Shown one piece after another: positions 1 to 7,777 of a DNA stretch of 64,000 nucleotides; position 1 is the first letter of the stretch, and each line of letters begins with the position of its first letter. Both the position numbers and the translations under genes were made by a program. The stretch is from assembly GCF_042657185.1 (NCBI RefSeq), contig NZ_JBHSNN010000059.1. One strand, 5' to 3'. The notes below the pieces were generated by a model. It did not search any database. It had not been told where the DNA came from and worked only from the letters and a program-made list of their open reading frames with translations. The DNA is from Ureibacillus thermophilus (GTDB taxonomy: Bacteria > Bacillota > Bacilli > Bacillales_A > Planococcaceae).

Positions 1-341
1 TTTTTAGATTTTTGTATGGCTTTCGGTTGATGAATTGTGAGTCCTTCAAGTAACCAACGAAGTTGTTGTTGCGTGAGCCGACGAACTTCATTTTCATTTC
101 GTGGCCATTGGAGTTTGCCGTTATCCAATCGTTTATAAAGCATAGCGAAGCCATCTCCATCAAAGTATAAACATTTATAACGATCTTTCCTTCGACCGCA
201 AAACAAGAAGATTGCCTCGCTGTATGGATCGAGTTCGAATGAATCCTGAATTAGCGTTGCTAGACCGTCGATTCCTTTTCGCATATCTGTATGACCGCAA
301 ATGATATAGATATTTTTGCATTTTGTAAAATCATGAATCAT
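1..341 (-). CDS. tnpB: IS66 family accessory protein TnpB (IS66 Orf2), 3' end cut by window
   Basis: From an ATG at 341 the frame is open for 113 codons to the window edge, close to the usual length of about 115 residues. It carries the two hallmarks of IS66 Orf2: GHTDMRKGIDGL near the N-terminus and GRRKDRYKCLYFDGDGF in the middle, followed by a YKRLDNGKLQWP stretch. The family is needed with TnpA and TnpC for transposition, but its biochemical role is unclear. The start overlaps the end of tnpA by 11 bases, consistent with translational coupling typical of this family. The stop codon is not in the window. Confidence 0.9.
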   Translation of the reverse strand, partial: MIHDFTKCKNIYIICGHTDMRKGIDGLATLIQDSFELDPYSEAIFLFCGRRKDRYKCLYFDGDGFAMLYKRLDNGKLQWPRNENEVRRLTQQQLRWLLEGLTIHQPKAIQKSK

Positions 342-528
342 TTCGATTCAACTCCCTGATAACCGCTTGAAGTAATTGAGGTTTGACACCGGGGTAGAAG
401 GAGATTTTACATTGATTGGATTGAATGACGCATACTGGTCTGAGTGGGCCACGACTTGTTGGGGGTGGAGTTGGATCGGATTCGGATTCCAATTTGACTG
501 GCACGATATTAAGTTTTTCTGTTGTCAA
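331..528 (-). CDS. tnpA: IS66 family TnpA-like protein, short form
   Basis: A 65-residue ORF starting at TTG (528) behind AGGAGGTG with nine bases of spacing. It ends with a segment (ISFYPGVKPQLLQAVIREL) like the C-terminus of IS66 Orf1 proteins, in which a short beta element precedes a leucine-rich helix. Full-length family members are about 100 residues or more and carry an N-terminal helix-turn-helix. That part is absent here, so the protein is either a naturally short version or a truncation. Position directly before tnpB with an 11-base overlap supports the assignment. Confidence 0.65.
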   Translation of the reverse strand: MTTEKLNIVPVKLESESDPTPPPTSRGPLRPVCVIQSNQCKISFYPGVKPQLLQAVIRELNRNDS

Positions 529-683
529 AAAAGAACACCTCCTCTATAAATGTTACTTTCATCTTACAGGGAGGTATCATTGATTTATAGGCGTTGTTTG
601 ATTTCGTGCTTACTAACTAACATTTTGAAACTCTATAAAAATTACATTCAAAATACATTCATACACAACTATTTATTATATAT

Positions 684-716
684 ACAGCCCATTCTAAAAG
701 AAGCAGAATGGGCTGT
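684..716 (-). terminator. Terminator of the rplM-rpsI operon
   Basis: A perfect 12-bp inverted repeat (ACAGCCCATTCT / AGAATGGGCTGT) with a 9-base loop lies just past the rpsI stop codon. On the minus strand it is followed by an AT-rich stretch (ATATATAATAAAT) rather than a clean run of T, so efficiency may be moderate. Confidence 0.7.
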
Positions 717-729
717 AAACATTGATATA

Positions 730-1122
730 TTAACGTTTTGAGAATTGTGGTGCGCGACGAGCGCCTTTGAGACCGTATTTTTTACGTTCTTTCATACGTG
801 GGTCACGAGTTAGTAAACCTGCTTGTTTTAAAGTTGAACGGAAATCTGGGTCAACTTGAAGCAACGCACGAGCGATACCGTGGCGGATAGCGCCAGCTTG
901 ACCAGTAAAACCGCCGCCTTGCACGTTTACTAATACATCGTAACTACCTAAAGTTTGAGTTAATTTTAATGGTTGTTTAATTACTTCACGTAATGTTTCA
1001 AATGGAATATATTCTTCTACATCACGTTTGTTGATGATGATTTTGCCTTCGCCAGGTACTAAACGTACACGAGCTACAGCACTTTTACGACGACCTGTGC
1101 CAGTATATTGAACTTGTGCCAA
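730..1122 (-). CDS. rpsI: 30S ribosomal protein S9
   Basis: S9 is a component of the small-subunit head whose C-terminal tail reaches the P-site tRNA. The 130-residue product is full length for the family. It shows the GTGRRKSAVARV motif at the N-terminus, GGGFTGQAGAIRHGIARAL in the middle, and the conserved ARRAPQFSKR tail. The start is TTG at 1122, seven bases behind GAGGAGG, so this essential gene uses a rare initiation codon. It follows rplM by 22 bp in the usual L13-S9 operon. Confidence 0.97.
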   Translation of the reverse strand: MAQVQYTGTGRRKSAVARVRLVPGEGKIIINKRDVEEYIPFETLREVIKQPLKLTQTLGSYDVLVNVQGGGFTGQAGAIRHGIARALLQVDPDFRSTLKQAGLLTRDPRMKERKKYGLKGARRAPQFSKR

Positions 1123-1144
1123 GTGAATATCCTCCTCTAATTAA

Positions 1145-1582
1145 TTATCCGCGAAGCTCATAGCTTTCTGGTTTTTGTGCAGCATGTGGATGTTCTGGTC
1201 CTGCATAAACATGAAGTTTTTTGAACATTTTGCGTCCTAAAGAGTTTTTAGGAAGCATGCCTTTTACTGCAAGTTCAATCATTCTTGTTGGATTTTTTTC
1301 AAGCATTTCGCCTGCTGTACGTTTTTTCAAACCGCCAGGATGAAGTGAGTGACGGTAGTAAATTTTATCAGTTAATTTTTTACCTGTTAATTGGATTTTT
1401 TCAGCATTAATTACGATGACATGATCACCAGTGTCAACGTGTGGTGTATAAATTGGTTTATGTTTACCGCGTAAAATAGCCGCAACTTCGGAAGCTAAAC
1501 GCCCAAGCGTTTTGCCTTCTGCGTCAACCACTAACCATTTACGCTCTACTTCATGACCTTTCGCCATAAATGTTGTACGCAT
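1145..1582 (-). CDS. rplM: 50S ribosomal protein L13
   Basis: L13 is an early-assembly protein of the large subunit that binds 23S rRNA. The 145-residue product contains the family stretches KWLVVDAEGKTLGRLAS, LRGKHKPIYTPHVDTGD and MLPKNSLGRKMFKKLHVYAG. The ATG at 1582 has AGGAGG eight bases upstream. It is the first gene of the rplM-rpsI pair, with its own promoter and leader upstream, as in other Bacillales where L13 is thought to control its own operon through the leader. Confidence 0.97.
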   Translation of the reverse strand: MRTTFMAKGHEVERKWLVVDAEGKTLGRLASEVAAILRGKHKPIYTPHVDTGDHVIVINAEKIQLTGKKLTDKIYYRHSLHPGGLKKRTAGEMLEKNPTRMIELAVKGMLPKNSLGRKMFKKLHVYAGPEHPHAAQKPESYELRG

Positions 1583-1589
1583 GTATATA

Positions 1590-1672
1590 TCCTCCTAATC
1601 GATTTCATGAACCGTTAATTTTCCATTTTCACACTAATAAGATTCGGGGCTTATAAGTGGAATGAAAATACC
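1590..1672 (-). ncRNA. Probable L13 ribosomal leader
   Basis: The roughly 80-base untranslated leader between the rplM promoter and its ribosome binding site includes GTGAAAATGGAAAATTAACG followed by GGTTCATGAAATCGATTAGG. Bacillales rplM messages carry a conserved L13 leader at this place. I assign it by position and general resemblance only; a covariance-model search (Rfam L13_leader) would decide. Confidence 0.45.
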
Positions 1673-1679
1673 GTATCTT

Positions 1680-1708
1680 ATAATATTATAGATTAAAGCA
1701 ATAGTCAA
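1680..1708 (-). promoter_or_regulatory. Sigma-A promoter of rplM-rpsI
   Basis: On the minus strand TTGACT (1708-1703) and TATTAT (1685-1680) are separated by 17 bases. This places the transcript start near 1673, giving a leader of about 90 bases before rplM. Confidence 0.75.
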
Positions 1709-1740
1709 GAAAAATGTTATACACAAGGGTAAGTTGTTTT

Positions 1741-2484
1741 CTATTCATAAAACACTTTTTCTAAATACAATCCGTGGGGGGGAGCGGTCGTGCCAGCCAT
1801 TTCACGATTTTTGGATTCCAGTATATCCTTGATGGACTCCGGCTCCCTTTTTCCGATTCCCACTTCCCATAATGTGCCTGCGATGATGCGCACCATATTA
1901 TATAAAAAACCGTTTCCTTCGATCACCATATGAAGTTCCTGATCATGCCACTCGAACTTAAGGGAATAAATGGTGCGTACTTTATCCTCCACTGGCGTGC
2001 TCGCTGCACAAAAGCTCGTAAAGTCGTGGGTGCCAATCATATACTCTGCACCTTTCGCCATTTTTCCTACGTCCGGTTTTCTTCCTTTCGTTTCAACCGT
2101 ATAGTGTCTTTTGAATGGACTTTGCACTTCCTCACAGTTCCATTTATATCGATAGCGTTTCCCTTTTGCACTGAAACGGGCATGGAAATCCGGCGAAACT
2201 TCTTCCATCTCTAAAATGCGGACATCTCCAGGAAGCTGCGCATTCAACGCAATTTTATAATTTTCACTTGGAATGGAGAGAGGCGTGTCAAAATGTATAA
2301 CTTGTCCCGTCGCATGCACCCGCGCATCTGTACGCCCGCTGGCAAAGATGCGCACCTGTTCTCCCTTATGCATGGCTGTCAACACCTTTTCTATTTCTGA
2401 CTGCACTGTGCGCTTTCCCGGCTGCGCTTGATAGCCGGAAAAGTTAGTGCCGTCATAAGAAATAACTGCTTTCATTCGTCGCAA
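1741..2484 (-). CDS. truA: tRNA pseudouridine(38-40) synthase TruA
   Basis: TruA converts uridines 38-40 of tRNA anticodon arms to pseudouridine. The protein shows the ISYDGTNFSGYQ start, the ASGRTDARVHA motif containing the catalytic aspartate, and the family GNGFLYNMVRIIAGTLW segment. I place the start at TTG 2484, because AAGGG sits about eight bases before it and the resulting N-terminus aligns with the B. subtilis protein; this gives 247 residues. A GTG at 2493 and an ATG at 2490 are in frame but too close to the ribosome binding site. It follows ecfT closely, as is common in Bacillales. Confidence 0.93.
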   Translation of the reverse strand: MRRMKAVISYDGTNFSGYQAQPGKRTVQSEIEKVLTAMHKGEQVRIFASGRTDARVHATGQVIHFDTPLSIPSENYKIALNAQLPGDVRILEMEEVSPDFHARFSAKGKRYRYKWNCEEVQSPFKRHYTVETKGRKPDVGKMAKGAEYMIGTHDFTSFCAASTPVEDKVRTIYSLKFEWHDQELHMVIEGNGFLYNMVRIIAGTLWEVGIGKREPESIKDILESKNREMAGTTAPPHGLYLEKVFYE

Positions 2485-2499
2485 ATACATCACCCTTTT

Positions 2500-3297
2500 C
2501 TAACTGCGGAAGTATACTAAAAGGGCCGTTATGAAAACTAGCGCAAAGATGCAAATCGTATCTTTCGCATCCCATTTTAGTTTGCGGTACCGAGTTCTAC
2601 CTTCTCCCCCACGATAGCCTCGAACTTCCATTGCTGTTGCCAAATCTTCAGCTCGTTTAAAGGCACTAACAAACAGCGGAACCAACAGCGGAACAACCGC
2701 TTTAATCCGATCTTTTATAGGCCCTGAACCTAGGTCGGAGCCTCTTGCCATTTGCGCCTTCATAATTTTATCCGTTTCATCCATCAACGTTGGAATAAAA
2801 CGGAGAGCGATGGACATCATCAATGCCAACTCATGAATTGGCAATTTTAATTTTTTTAACGGATTCAATAAGACTTCTAGTCCATCTGTAATAGAAATTG
2901 GCGAAGTTGTTAATGTTAAGATTGTTGTGATAAAAATCAGAACAACGAACCGGATGGAAATGAAAAATCCTTGCCGCAATCCGCCTTCATATACTTTTAA
3001 AAAGCCAAGTTCAAATAGGACATTTCCTTCCCTCGTGAAGAGAATATGGATAAGAAACGTAAATATGATCAACAGAATTACCGGCTTTAATCCGTTCACT
3101 AAGAAATATAAGCGGATTTTGGAAATTAAAATGACAAACAAAGTAAACGCTAATAATAAACCATAGGTAATTGCATTATTTGCCAAGAAAACAATAATGA
3201 CAAAAACAAAGGTAAAGATCAGTTTGGAACGTGGATCTAACTGATGGACGAAGGAATTTCCAGGGATAAAACGTCCAAAAATCATTTTCTCCATCAT
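2500..3297 (-). CDS. ecfT: ECF transporter T component EcfT
   Basis: EcfT is the membrane coupling protein of energy-coupling factor transporters, linking the two ATPases to exchangeable vitamin-binding S components encoded elsewhere. The 265-residue protein has the expected hydrophobic segments near residues 27-46, 48-66, 72-90, 110-130 and 245-262, and a cytoplasmic coupling helix region with MKAQMARGSD and FKRAEDLATAMEVRGYRG, the two Ala-Arg-Gly-type motifs that touch the ATPases. The start ATG at 3297 overlaps the ecfA2 stop by four bases (ATGA) with AAGGAGC upstream, so translation is probably coupled. Confidence 0.95.
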   Translation of the reverse strand: MMEKMIFGRFIPGNSFVHQLDPRSKLIFTFVFVIIVFLANNAITYGLLLAFTLFVILISKIRLYFLVNGLKPVILLIIFTFLIHILFTREGNVLFELGFLKVYEGGLRQGFFISIRFVVLIFITTILTLTTSPISITDGLEVLLNPLKKLKLPIHELALMMSIALRFIPTLMDETDKIMKAQMARGSDLGSGPIKDRIKAVVPLLVPLFVSAFKRAEDLATAMEVRGYRGGEGRTRYRKLKWDAKDTICIFALVFITALLVYFRS

Positions 3298-4163
3298 GAT
3301 TGATCACGCTCCTTCATTACCCGGGCAATTTCATCTGCCAACTCTTCTTCCGTTAAGCAGACTTTAGAGAGGGATTGTCCAATTAAATTTTCAATCTTCT
3401 GCTGGAATTTGACGATGCGCGGCACTTCCAACCGATATTTTTTTAGAAACTCGTTGTCTGCAAAAATCTCCCGAGGCGTTCCTGTCCGCACACAGTGCCC
3501 TTCATGCATAATGGAAATTTGGTCTGCGTATTTTGCCGCATCTTCCATGCTGTGGGTAACAAGAATCGTTGTTAATCCTCTTTCTTTATGCAAACGATAG
3601 AATAAATCCATGATTTCTTTTTGGCCTCTTGGATCGAGCCCTGCCGTTGGTTCATCCAATACGATGACTTCTGGATTCATTGCTAATACGCCAGCAATGG
3701 CTACTCTTCTCATTTGCCCGCCAGATAAGTCAAAGGGAGACTTCTCAAGCACTTCTTCCGGCAAACCGACCAACTTTATGCATTCCCGAGCCCTCTTTTC
3801 TGCTTCCTCTTCAGAAATGCCAAAATTCATGGGGCCAAACATAATGTCTTTTAACACGGTTTCTTCGAACAGTTGATGCTCTGGAAATTGAAACACAATG
3901 CCGACCTTTTGGCGAATTGGTTTTAACTCCTTTGCCTTTTTTCCTGCTTCAATTTTCCGTTCTCCTAGCTGCACGACACCTTTCGTTGGCTTAAGCAAAC
4001 CGTTAAAGTGCTGCAGGATCGTGGATTTACCGGATCCGGTATGTCCAATGATGGCATGATATGTTTTTGATGGGATGTTCAAATTCACGTCAAATAATGC
4101 ATACTTTTCAAAAGGTGTACCTACTGAATAAGCAAAGCTTACTTGTTGAAGTTTGATGTCCAT
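3294..4163 (-). CDS. ecfA2: ECF transporter ATPase EcfA2
   Basis: This is the second ATPase of the energy-coupling module, hydrolysing ATP to drive vitamin uptake through EcfT. Visible motifs are Walker A GHTGSGKST, signature LSGGQMRRVAIAG, Walker B VIVLDEPTAGLD and the switch histidine in LVTHSMEDA. The 289-residue length fits the family. The start overlaps the end of ecfA1 by 25 bases, and its end overlaps ecfT, giving one tightly coupled transcript. Confidence 0.95.
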   Translation of the reverse strand: MDIKLQQVSFAYSVGTPFEKYALFDVNLNIPSKTYHAIIGHTGSGKSTILQHFNGLLKPTKGVVQLGERKIEAGKKAKELKPIRQKVGIVFQFPEHQLFEETVLKDIMFGPMNFGISEEEAEKRARECIKLVGLPEEVLEKSPFDLSGGQMRRVAIAGVLAMNPEVIVLDEPTAGLDPRGQKEIMDLFYRLHKERGLTTILVTHSMEDAAKYADQISIMHEGHCVRTGTPREIFADNEFLKKYRLEVPRIVKFQQKIENLIGQSLSKVCLTEEELADEIARVMKERDQS

Positions 4164-4984
4164 AGATCATTCACCAACTCTTCTTCTGTTAAATTTTTAC
4201 CTGTGAGTGGTACACCCTTTGCTTGAAGCAATGTCGTCATTCTCATGGCAAAAGGCAATTCTAGGCCAAATTCAATGATCTTGTCCCCTAATGAGAAAAT
4301 TTCTTCTGGTGTACCTTCTGCGTATTTCTTCCCTTGGTTCATAAAAATAATGCGGTCTGCAAGAAGAGCTTCTTCAACATCGTGTGTAATCGATAAGACG
4401 GTTAATCCAATTTGTTTTCGTAAATCCAAAACCGTATGTAAAACCTCTTCTCGTCCTTGAGGATCAAGCATGGAAGTAGCTTCATCTAAAATCAATAATT
4501 TCGGTTGCATTGCAAGGGCGCCGGCAATGGCTACCCGCTGCTTTTGACCGCCGGATAAATGGTGAGGCTCATGATTTAAAAACTCATACATTTTAACTTT
4601 TTTCAGTGAAGAGGAAACCCTTTCCACCATTTCTTCATAGGGAATCCCATTATTTTCTAATGCGAAGGCTACGTCATCTTGCACGGTAGCCCCTACAAAT
4701 TGGTTATCCGGATTTTGAAACACCATTCCGATTTTTGAGCGAATCTCCCAAAGGTTTTCTTCTGTTAATACATTGCGCAAGACACGAATTTCTCCTTCTT
4801 GCGGGAAAAGGAGACCGCAAATCATTTTTACCATTGTGGATTTGCCTGAACCATTATGGCCAACAATGGCAATCCATTCTCCTTCATTCACTGTAAATGA
4901 GACGTTTTCAACGGCTTTGCGGGCATCCGGTTTATCTGGTGTATAAGAAAAAGATACATTATTAAACGATAATATTTCGGTCAC
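4139..4984 (-). CDS. ecfA1: ECF transporter ATPase EcfA1
   Basis: First ATPase of the ECF module. Walker A GHNGSGKST, signature LSGGQKQRVAIAG, Walker B LLILDEATSMLDP and switch SITHDVEEA are all present in a 281-residue protein. The start is GTG at 4984 behind GAGGGGAG. In the usual Bacillales order it directly follows rplQ; here it is separated from rplQ by a terminator and about 350 bp with two large inverted repeats, so it probably has its own promoter. Confidence 0.95.
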   Translation of the reverse strand: MTEILSFNNVSFSYTPDKPDARKAVENVSFTVNEGEWIAIVGHNGSGKSTMVKMICGLLFPQEGEIRVLRNVLTEENLWEIRSKIGMVFQNPDNQFVGATVQDDVAFALENNGIPYEEMVERVSSSLKKVKMYEFLNHEPHHLSGGQKQRVAIAGALAMQPKLLILDEATSMLDPQGREEVLHTVLDLRKQIGLTVLSITHDVEEALLADRIIFMNQGKKYAEGTPEEIFSLGDKIIEFGLELPFAMRMTTLLQAKGVPLTGKNLTEEELVNDLWTSNFNK

Positions 4985-5028
4985 TTCTTCGCTCCCCTCC
5001 CCTAGGCTCTACTAATCCAAGAAAACCC

Positions 5029-5098
5029 ACTATATATAAAAATAAAATACGTTTAATTTTTTCAAAAAGTTAAAACGTATTTTATTTTTATATATAGT
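5029..5098. repeat. Perfect 26-bp AT-rich inverted repeat
   Basis: Bases 5029-5054 are the exact reverse complement of 5073-5098, with an 18-base spacer that can itself pair imperfectly. The arms are almost only A and T apart from an ACGT core. There is no clean T-run on either side, so it is not an ordinary terminator. It lies in the untranslated region upstream of ecfA1. The arms match exactly; the function is unknown. Confidence 0.9.
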
Positions 5099-5118
5099 TT
5101 GACATGAATAAAAAAGCG

Positions 5119-5203
5119 CGCACCTCATTCAGGAGAAATGCGCTAACATTTAATAAACGATTAAACGGTCTCTTTCGTTCCGCCATCGGATGAATGAGGT
5201 GCG
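5119..5203. repeat. Inverted repeat with 13-bp arms and 59-base loop
   Basis: CGCACCTCATTCA at 5119-5131 is the exact reverse complement of 5191-5203. The loop contains smaller pairing possibilities (for example GGAGA with TCTCT). A further short palindrome (CGAATTAATATTCG) follows at about 5219-5232. I see no ORF in 4985-5332. The element could be a structured leader for the ecf operon or a small mobile remnant. Confidence 0.7.
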
Positions 5204-5283
5204 AAGAGCTAGACGATACGAATTAATATTCGATCATCGTAACGCTCAAGTGCTTTGTAATTGTCGTATAAATCATTCATTTG

Positions 5284-5328
5284 TAAAAAAAGGGGCGATC
5301 AAGCCGGAAAAGGCCCGGGCACCCCCTT
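5284..5328 (-). terminator. Terminator after rplQ
   Basis: On the minus strand AAGGGGG pairs with CCCCTT around an inner CCGG...CCGG stem, followed by seven T. It lies five bases past the rplQ stop and should end the S10-spc-alpha transcript. Confidence 0.8.
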
Positions 5329-5332
5329 AAAA

Positions 5333-5713
5333 TTAAACTAACTCGATGATTACAACAGGTGCTCCATCGCCACGACGAGGACCTACTTTTAAGATACGTG
5401 TGTAGCCACCTTGGCGATCAGCATAACGTGGTGCGATATCATCAAATAATTTTTGAAGCGCAAATTTTGTTGTTTCATTGCCTTCTTCATCAGTTGTAGT
5501 TACTACTTCACGACGGATGAATGCTGCTGCTTGACGGCGAGCATGTAAATCTCCACGTTTACCTAATGTAATCATTTTTTCAACAACTGAACGTAATTCC
5601 TTTGCACGAGCTTCAGTTGTCTCAATGCGTTCATTGATGATTAAATCAGTTGCTAAATCACGTAATAATGCTTTACGTTGAGAACTAGTACGGCCAAGTT
5701 TTCTGTAACCCAT
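5333..5713 (-). CDS. rplQ: 50S ribosomal protein L17
   Basis: L17 is a large-subunit protein near the exit tunnel. The 126-residue product begins MGYRKLGRTSSQRKALLRDL and ends with the GGYTRILKVGPRRGDGAPVV family motif. It is the last gene of the alpha operon, 41 bp after rpoA and directly before the operon terminator. Start ATG has GGAGGGAA upstream. Confidence 0.98.
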   Translation of the reverse strand: MGYRKLGRTSSQRKALLRDLATDLIINERIETTEARAKELRSVVEKMITLGKRGDLHARRQAAAFIRREVVTTTDEEGNETTKFALQKLFDDIAPRYADRQGGYTRILKVGPRRGDGAPVVIIELV

Positions 5714-5754
5714 GAATGTTCCCTCCTTTATTCGAACATAATAAATAGCGATTC

Positions 5755-6699
5755 TTAGTCGTCTTTGCGCAAAGACAAACCAAGTTCTGCAAGTTTAGCT
5801 TTTACTTCTTCCAAAGACTTACGACCGAGGTTGCGAACTTTCATCATATCGTCTTCCGTCTTATTCGTAAGTTCTAATACCGTATTGATACCTGCACGTT
5901 TTAAACAGTTATAGGAACGAACAGAAAGATCCAATTCTTCAATTGTCATTTCTAATACTTTTTCTTTTTGGTCCTCTTCTTTTTCTACCATGATTTCCGC
6001 TGCTTGTGCTTCATCTGTTAGACCAACAAAAATATTTAGATGTTCCGTTAATATTTTCGCTCCGAGTGAAATCGCCTCTTTTGGACCGATGCTTCCATCT
6101 GTCCAGACATCAAGGGATAATTTGTCGTAGTCAGAGTTTTGTCCTACACGAGTATTTTCCACTTGATAATTAACGCGTGAAACTGGAGTGTAAATAGAGT
6201 CGATCGGGATCACACCGATAGGAAGATCCTCACGTTTGTTTTGATCAGCAGGAGTATAACCACGGCCTCTTCTTGCATACATGCGCATACGCAAATGACC
6301 GTTGCTTGCGACTGTTGCAATGTATAAATCTGGATTTAAAATTTCAACGTCACTATCGTGAGTGATATCAGCAGCTGTTACAGTTGCTTCACCTTTCACA
6401 TCAATCTCAAGAACTTTTTCTTCATCGGAGTAAATTTTCAAAGCAAGTTTCTTTAGATTTAAAATAATTGAAGCAACGTCCTCTACTACCCCTTCAATAG
6501 TTGAGAATTCATGTAATACCCCATCGATTTGTACAGATGTAATCGCTGCACCAGGTAATGAGGATAGAAGGATGCGCCGTAAAGAATTTCCCAAAGTAGT
6601 ACCATATCCACGTTCGAGCGGTTCGACAACAAACTTACCGTATGTGGAATCTTCGCTGATCTCAACAGTTTCAATCCTTGGTTTTTCAATTTCGATCAT
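5755..6699 (-). CDS. rpoA: RNA polymerase alpha subunit
   Basis: Alpha dimerises to nucleate RNA polymerase assembly and contacts regulators and UP elements. The 314-residue protein has the N-terminal domain with YGTTLGNSLRRILLSSLPG (dimer interface), and a C-terminal domain after about residue 240 with the helix-hairpin-helix stretch NCLKRAGINTVLEL and VRNLGRKSLEEVK. Its place between rpsK and rplQ is standard. Confidence 0.98.
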   Translation of the reverse strand: MIEIEKPRIETVEISEDSTYGKFVVEPLERGYGTTLGNSLRRILLSSLPGAAITSVQIDGVLHEFSTIEGVVEDVASIILNLKKLALKIYSDEEKVLEIDVKGEATVTAADITHDSDVEILNPDLYIATVASNGHLRMRMYARRGRGYTPADQNKREDLPIGVIPIDSIYTPVSRVNYQVENTRVGQNSDYDKLSLDVWTDGSIGPKEAISLGAKILTEHLNIFVGLTDEAQAAEIMVEKEEDQKEKVLEMTIEELDLSVRSYNCLKRAGINTVLELTNKTEDDMMKVRNLGRKSLEEVKAKLAELGLSLRKDD

Positions 6700-6827
6700 T
6701 CAATTTACCCTCCTTCAAAACATCGACTGTATAGGTCATACCATCATAATAGTCAAAAAAACTTGACTTTATAAATTTGTACAATTCTTCTTGCACAAGA
6801 ATGATGTACTCCAAAGAGTTGCACCCA

Positions 6828-7217
6828 TTACACACGACGACGTTTTGGCGGACGGCAACCGTTATGTGGAACTGGTGTAACATCTTTAATCGCTGTTACT
6901 TCAAGTCCTGCAGCTTGAAGTGCACGAATAGCTGCTTCACGACCTGCACCTGGACCTTTAACAGTTACTTCTAACGTTTTTAAACCATGTTCAAGAGAAG
7001 CTTTTGCAGCAGCTTCGGCAGCCATTTGAGCAGCGTATGGAGTGGATTTACGAGAACCTTTGAATCCAAGAGCACCTGCGCTTGACCAAGAAACTGCATT
7101 CCCTTGCATATCAGTAATCGTTACGATTGTATTGTTAAATGTAGAACGAATGTGCGCAATACCTGATTCGATATTTTTTTTCACGCGACGTTTACGTGAT
7201 TGTTGTTTACGAGCCAT
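6828..7217 (-). CDS. rpsK: 30S ribosomal protein S11
   Basis: S11 forms part of the platform of the small subunit near the mRNA exit. The 129-residue protein shows GIAHIRSTFNNTIVTITD, GFKGSRKSTPYAAQ and the arginine-rich C-terminus PHNGCRPPKRRRV typical of the family. It is preceded by rpsM at 22 bp and followed by rpoA after 128 bp. Confidence 0.98.
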   Translation of the reverse strand: MARKQQSRKRRVKKNIESGIAHIRSTFNNTIVTITDMQGNAVSWSSAGALGFKGSRKSTPYAAQMAAEAAAKASLEHGLKTLEVTVKGPGAGREAAIRALQAAGLEVTAIKDVTPVPHNGCRPPKRRRV

Positions 7218-7239
7218 TTCGGTAAACCCCCTTTACCTA

Positions 7240-7605
7240 TTATTTTTTCTTGTTCGCTACAGTTTTACGAGGACCTTTACGAGTACGTGCATTGTTTTTC
7301 GTATTTTGTCCGCGAACTGGTAAACCACGACGGTGACGGATACCACGGTAGCAACCAATTTCCATTAAGCGTTTAATGTTAAGTGATACTTCTCGGCGTA
7401 AGTCACCTTCGATTTTATATTTATCTAATTCTGTACGAATTCTGTCTAATTCGTCTTCTGTAAGATCACGTACACGAGTATCTTCAGAAACACCAGCTGC
7501 AGCTAATACTTTCTTAGCAGTTGCTTTACCAACACCATAAATATAAGTTAATGAAATCACTACGCGTTTATCGCGAGGAATATCAACACCAGCAATACGT
7601 GCCAT
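7240..7605 (-). CDS. rpsM: 30S ribosomal protein S13
   Basis: S13 sits in the head of the 30S subunit and forms inter-subunit bridges and P-site tRNA contacts. The 121-residue product has MARIAGVDIPRDKRVVISLT at the start and the basic RGLPVRGQNTKNNARTRKG tail. GGAGG lies seven bases before the ATG. Confidence 0.98.
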   Translation of the reverse strand: MARIAGVDIPRDKRVVISLTYIYGVGKATAKKVLAAAGVSEDTRVRDLTEDELDRIRTELDKYKIEGDLRREVSLNIKRLMEIGCYRGIRHRRGLPVRGQNTKNNARTRKGPRKTVANKKK

Positions 7606-7627
7606 TAATTTCGCACCTCCTTAAAAA

Positions 7628-7741
7628 TTAACCTTGTTTTTGTTTATGTTTTGGGTTTTCGCAGATTACCATTACTTTACCGCGTCTGCGAATAACTTTA
7701 CATTTTTCGCAAATCGGTTTTACTGATGGTCTCACTTTCAT
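7628..7741 (-). CDS. rpmJ: 50S ribosomal protein L36
   Basis: A 37-codon gene reading [19 protein letters not shown] and ending [12 protein letters not shown]. It is the zinc-type L36, with ligands C11, C14, C27 and H32. It has a good ribosome binding site (GGAGGTTGAGTTGA before ATG) and stands between infA and rpsM as in other Bacillales. It is very short but unmistakable. Confidence 0.97.
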
Positions 7742-7777
7742 TCAACTCAACCTCCTTAAGTCTTCGGAGTGCAAAGA

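Larger units (their letters stand above)
1..567 (-). mobile_element. IS66-family insertion sequence, left part only
   Basis: Two overlapping ORFs with IS66 tnpA-tnpB organisation lie here and the element runs off the window at base 1, so the large transposase gene tnpC would be outside. The probable outer end is near base 567, where the minus strand begins GTAAGATGAAAG, resembling the GTAA-type ends of IS66 elements. The other end and the target duplication cannot be seen. It sits about 160 bp downstream of rpsI, beyond that operon's terminator, so it should not disrupt ribosomal genes. The family assignment is firm; the exact end is a guess. Confidence 0.75.

Noticed and set aside
550..741. 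Plus-strand ORF of 63 residues between the IS end and rpsI
   Set aside because: It runs through the rpsI terminator and has no similarity to known proteins.
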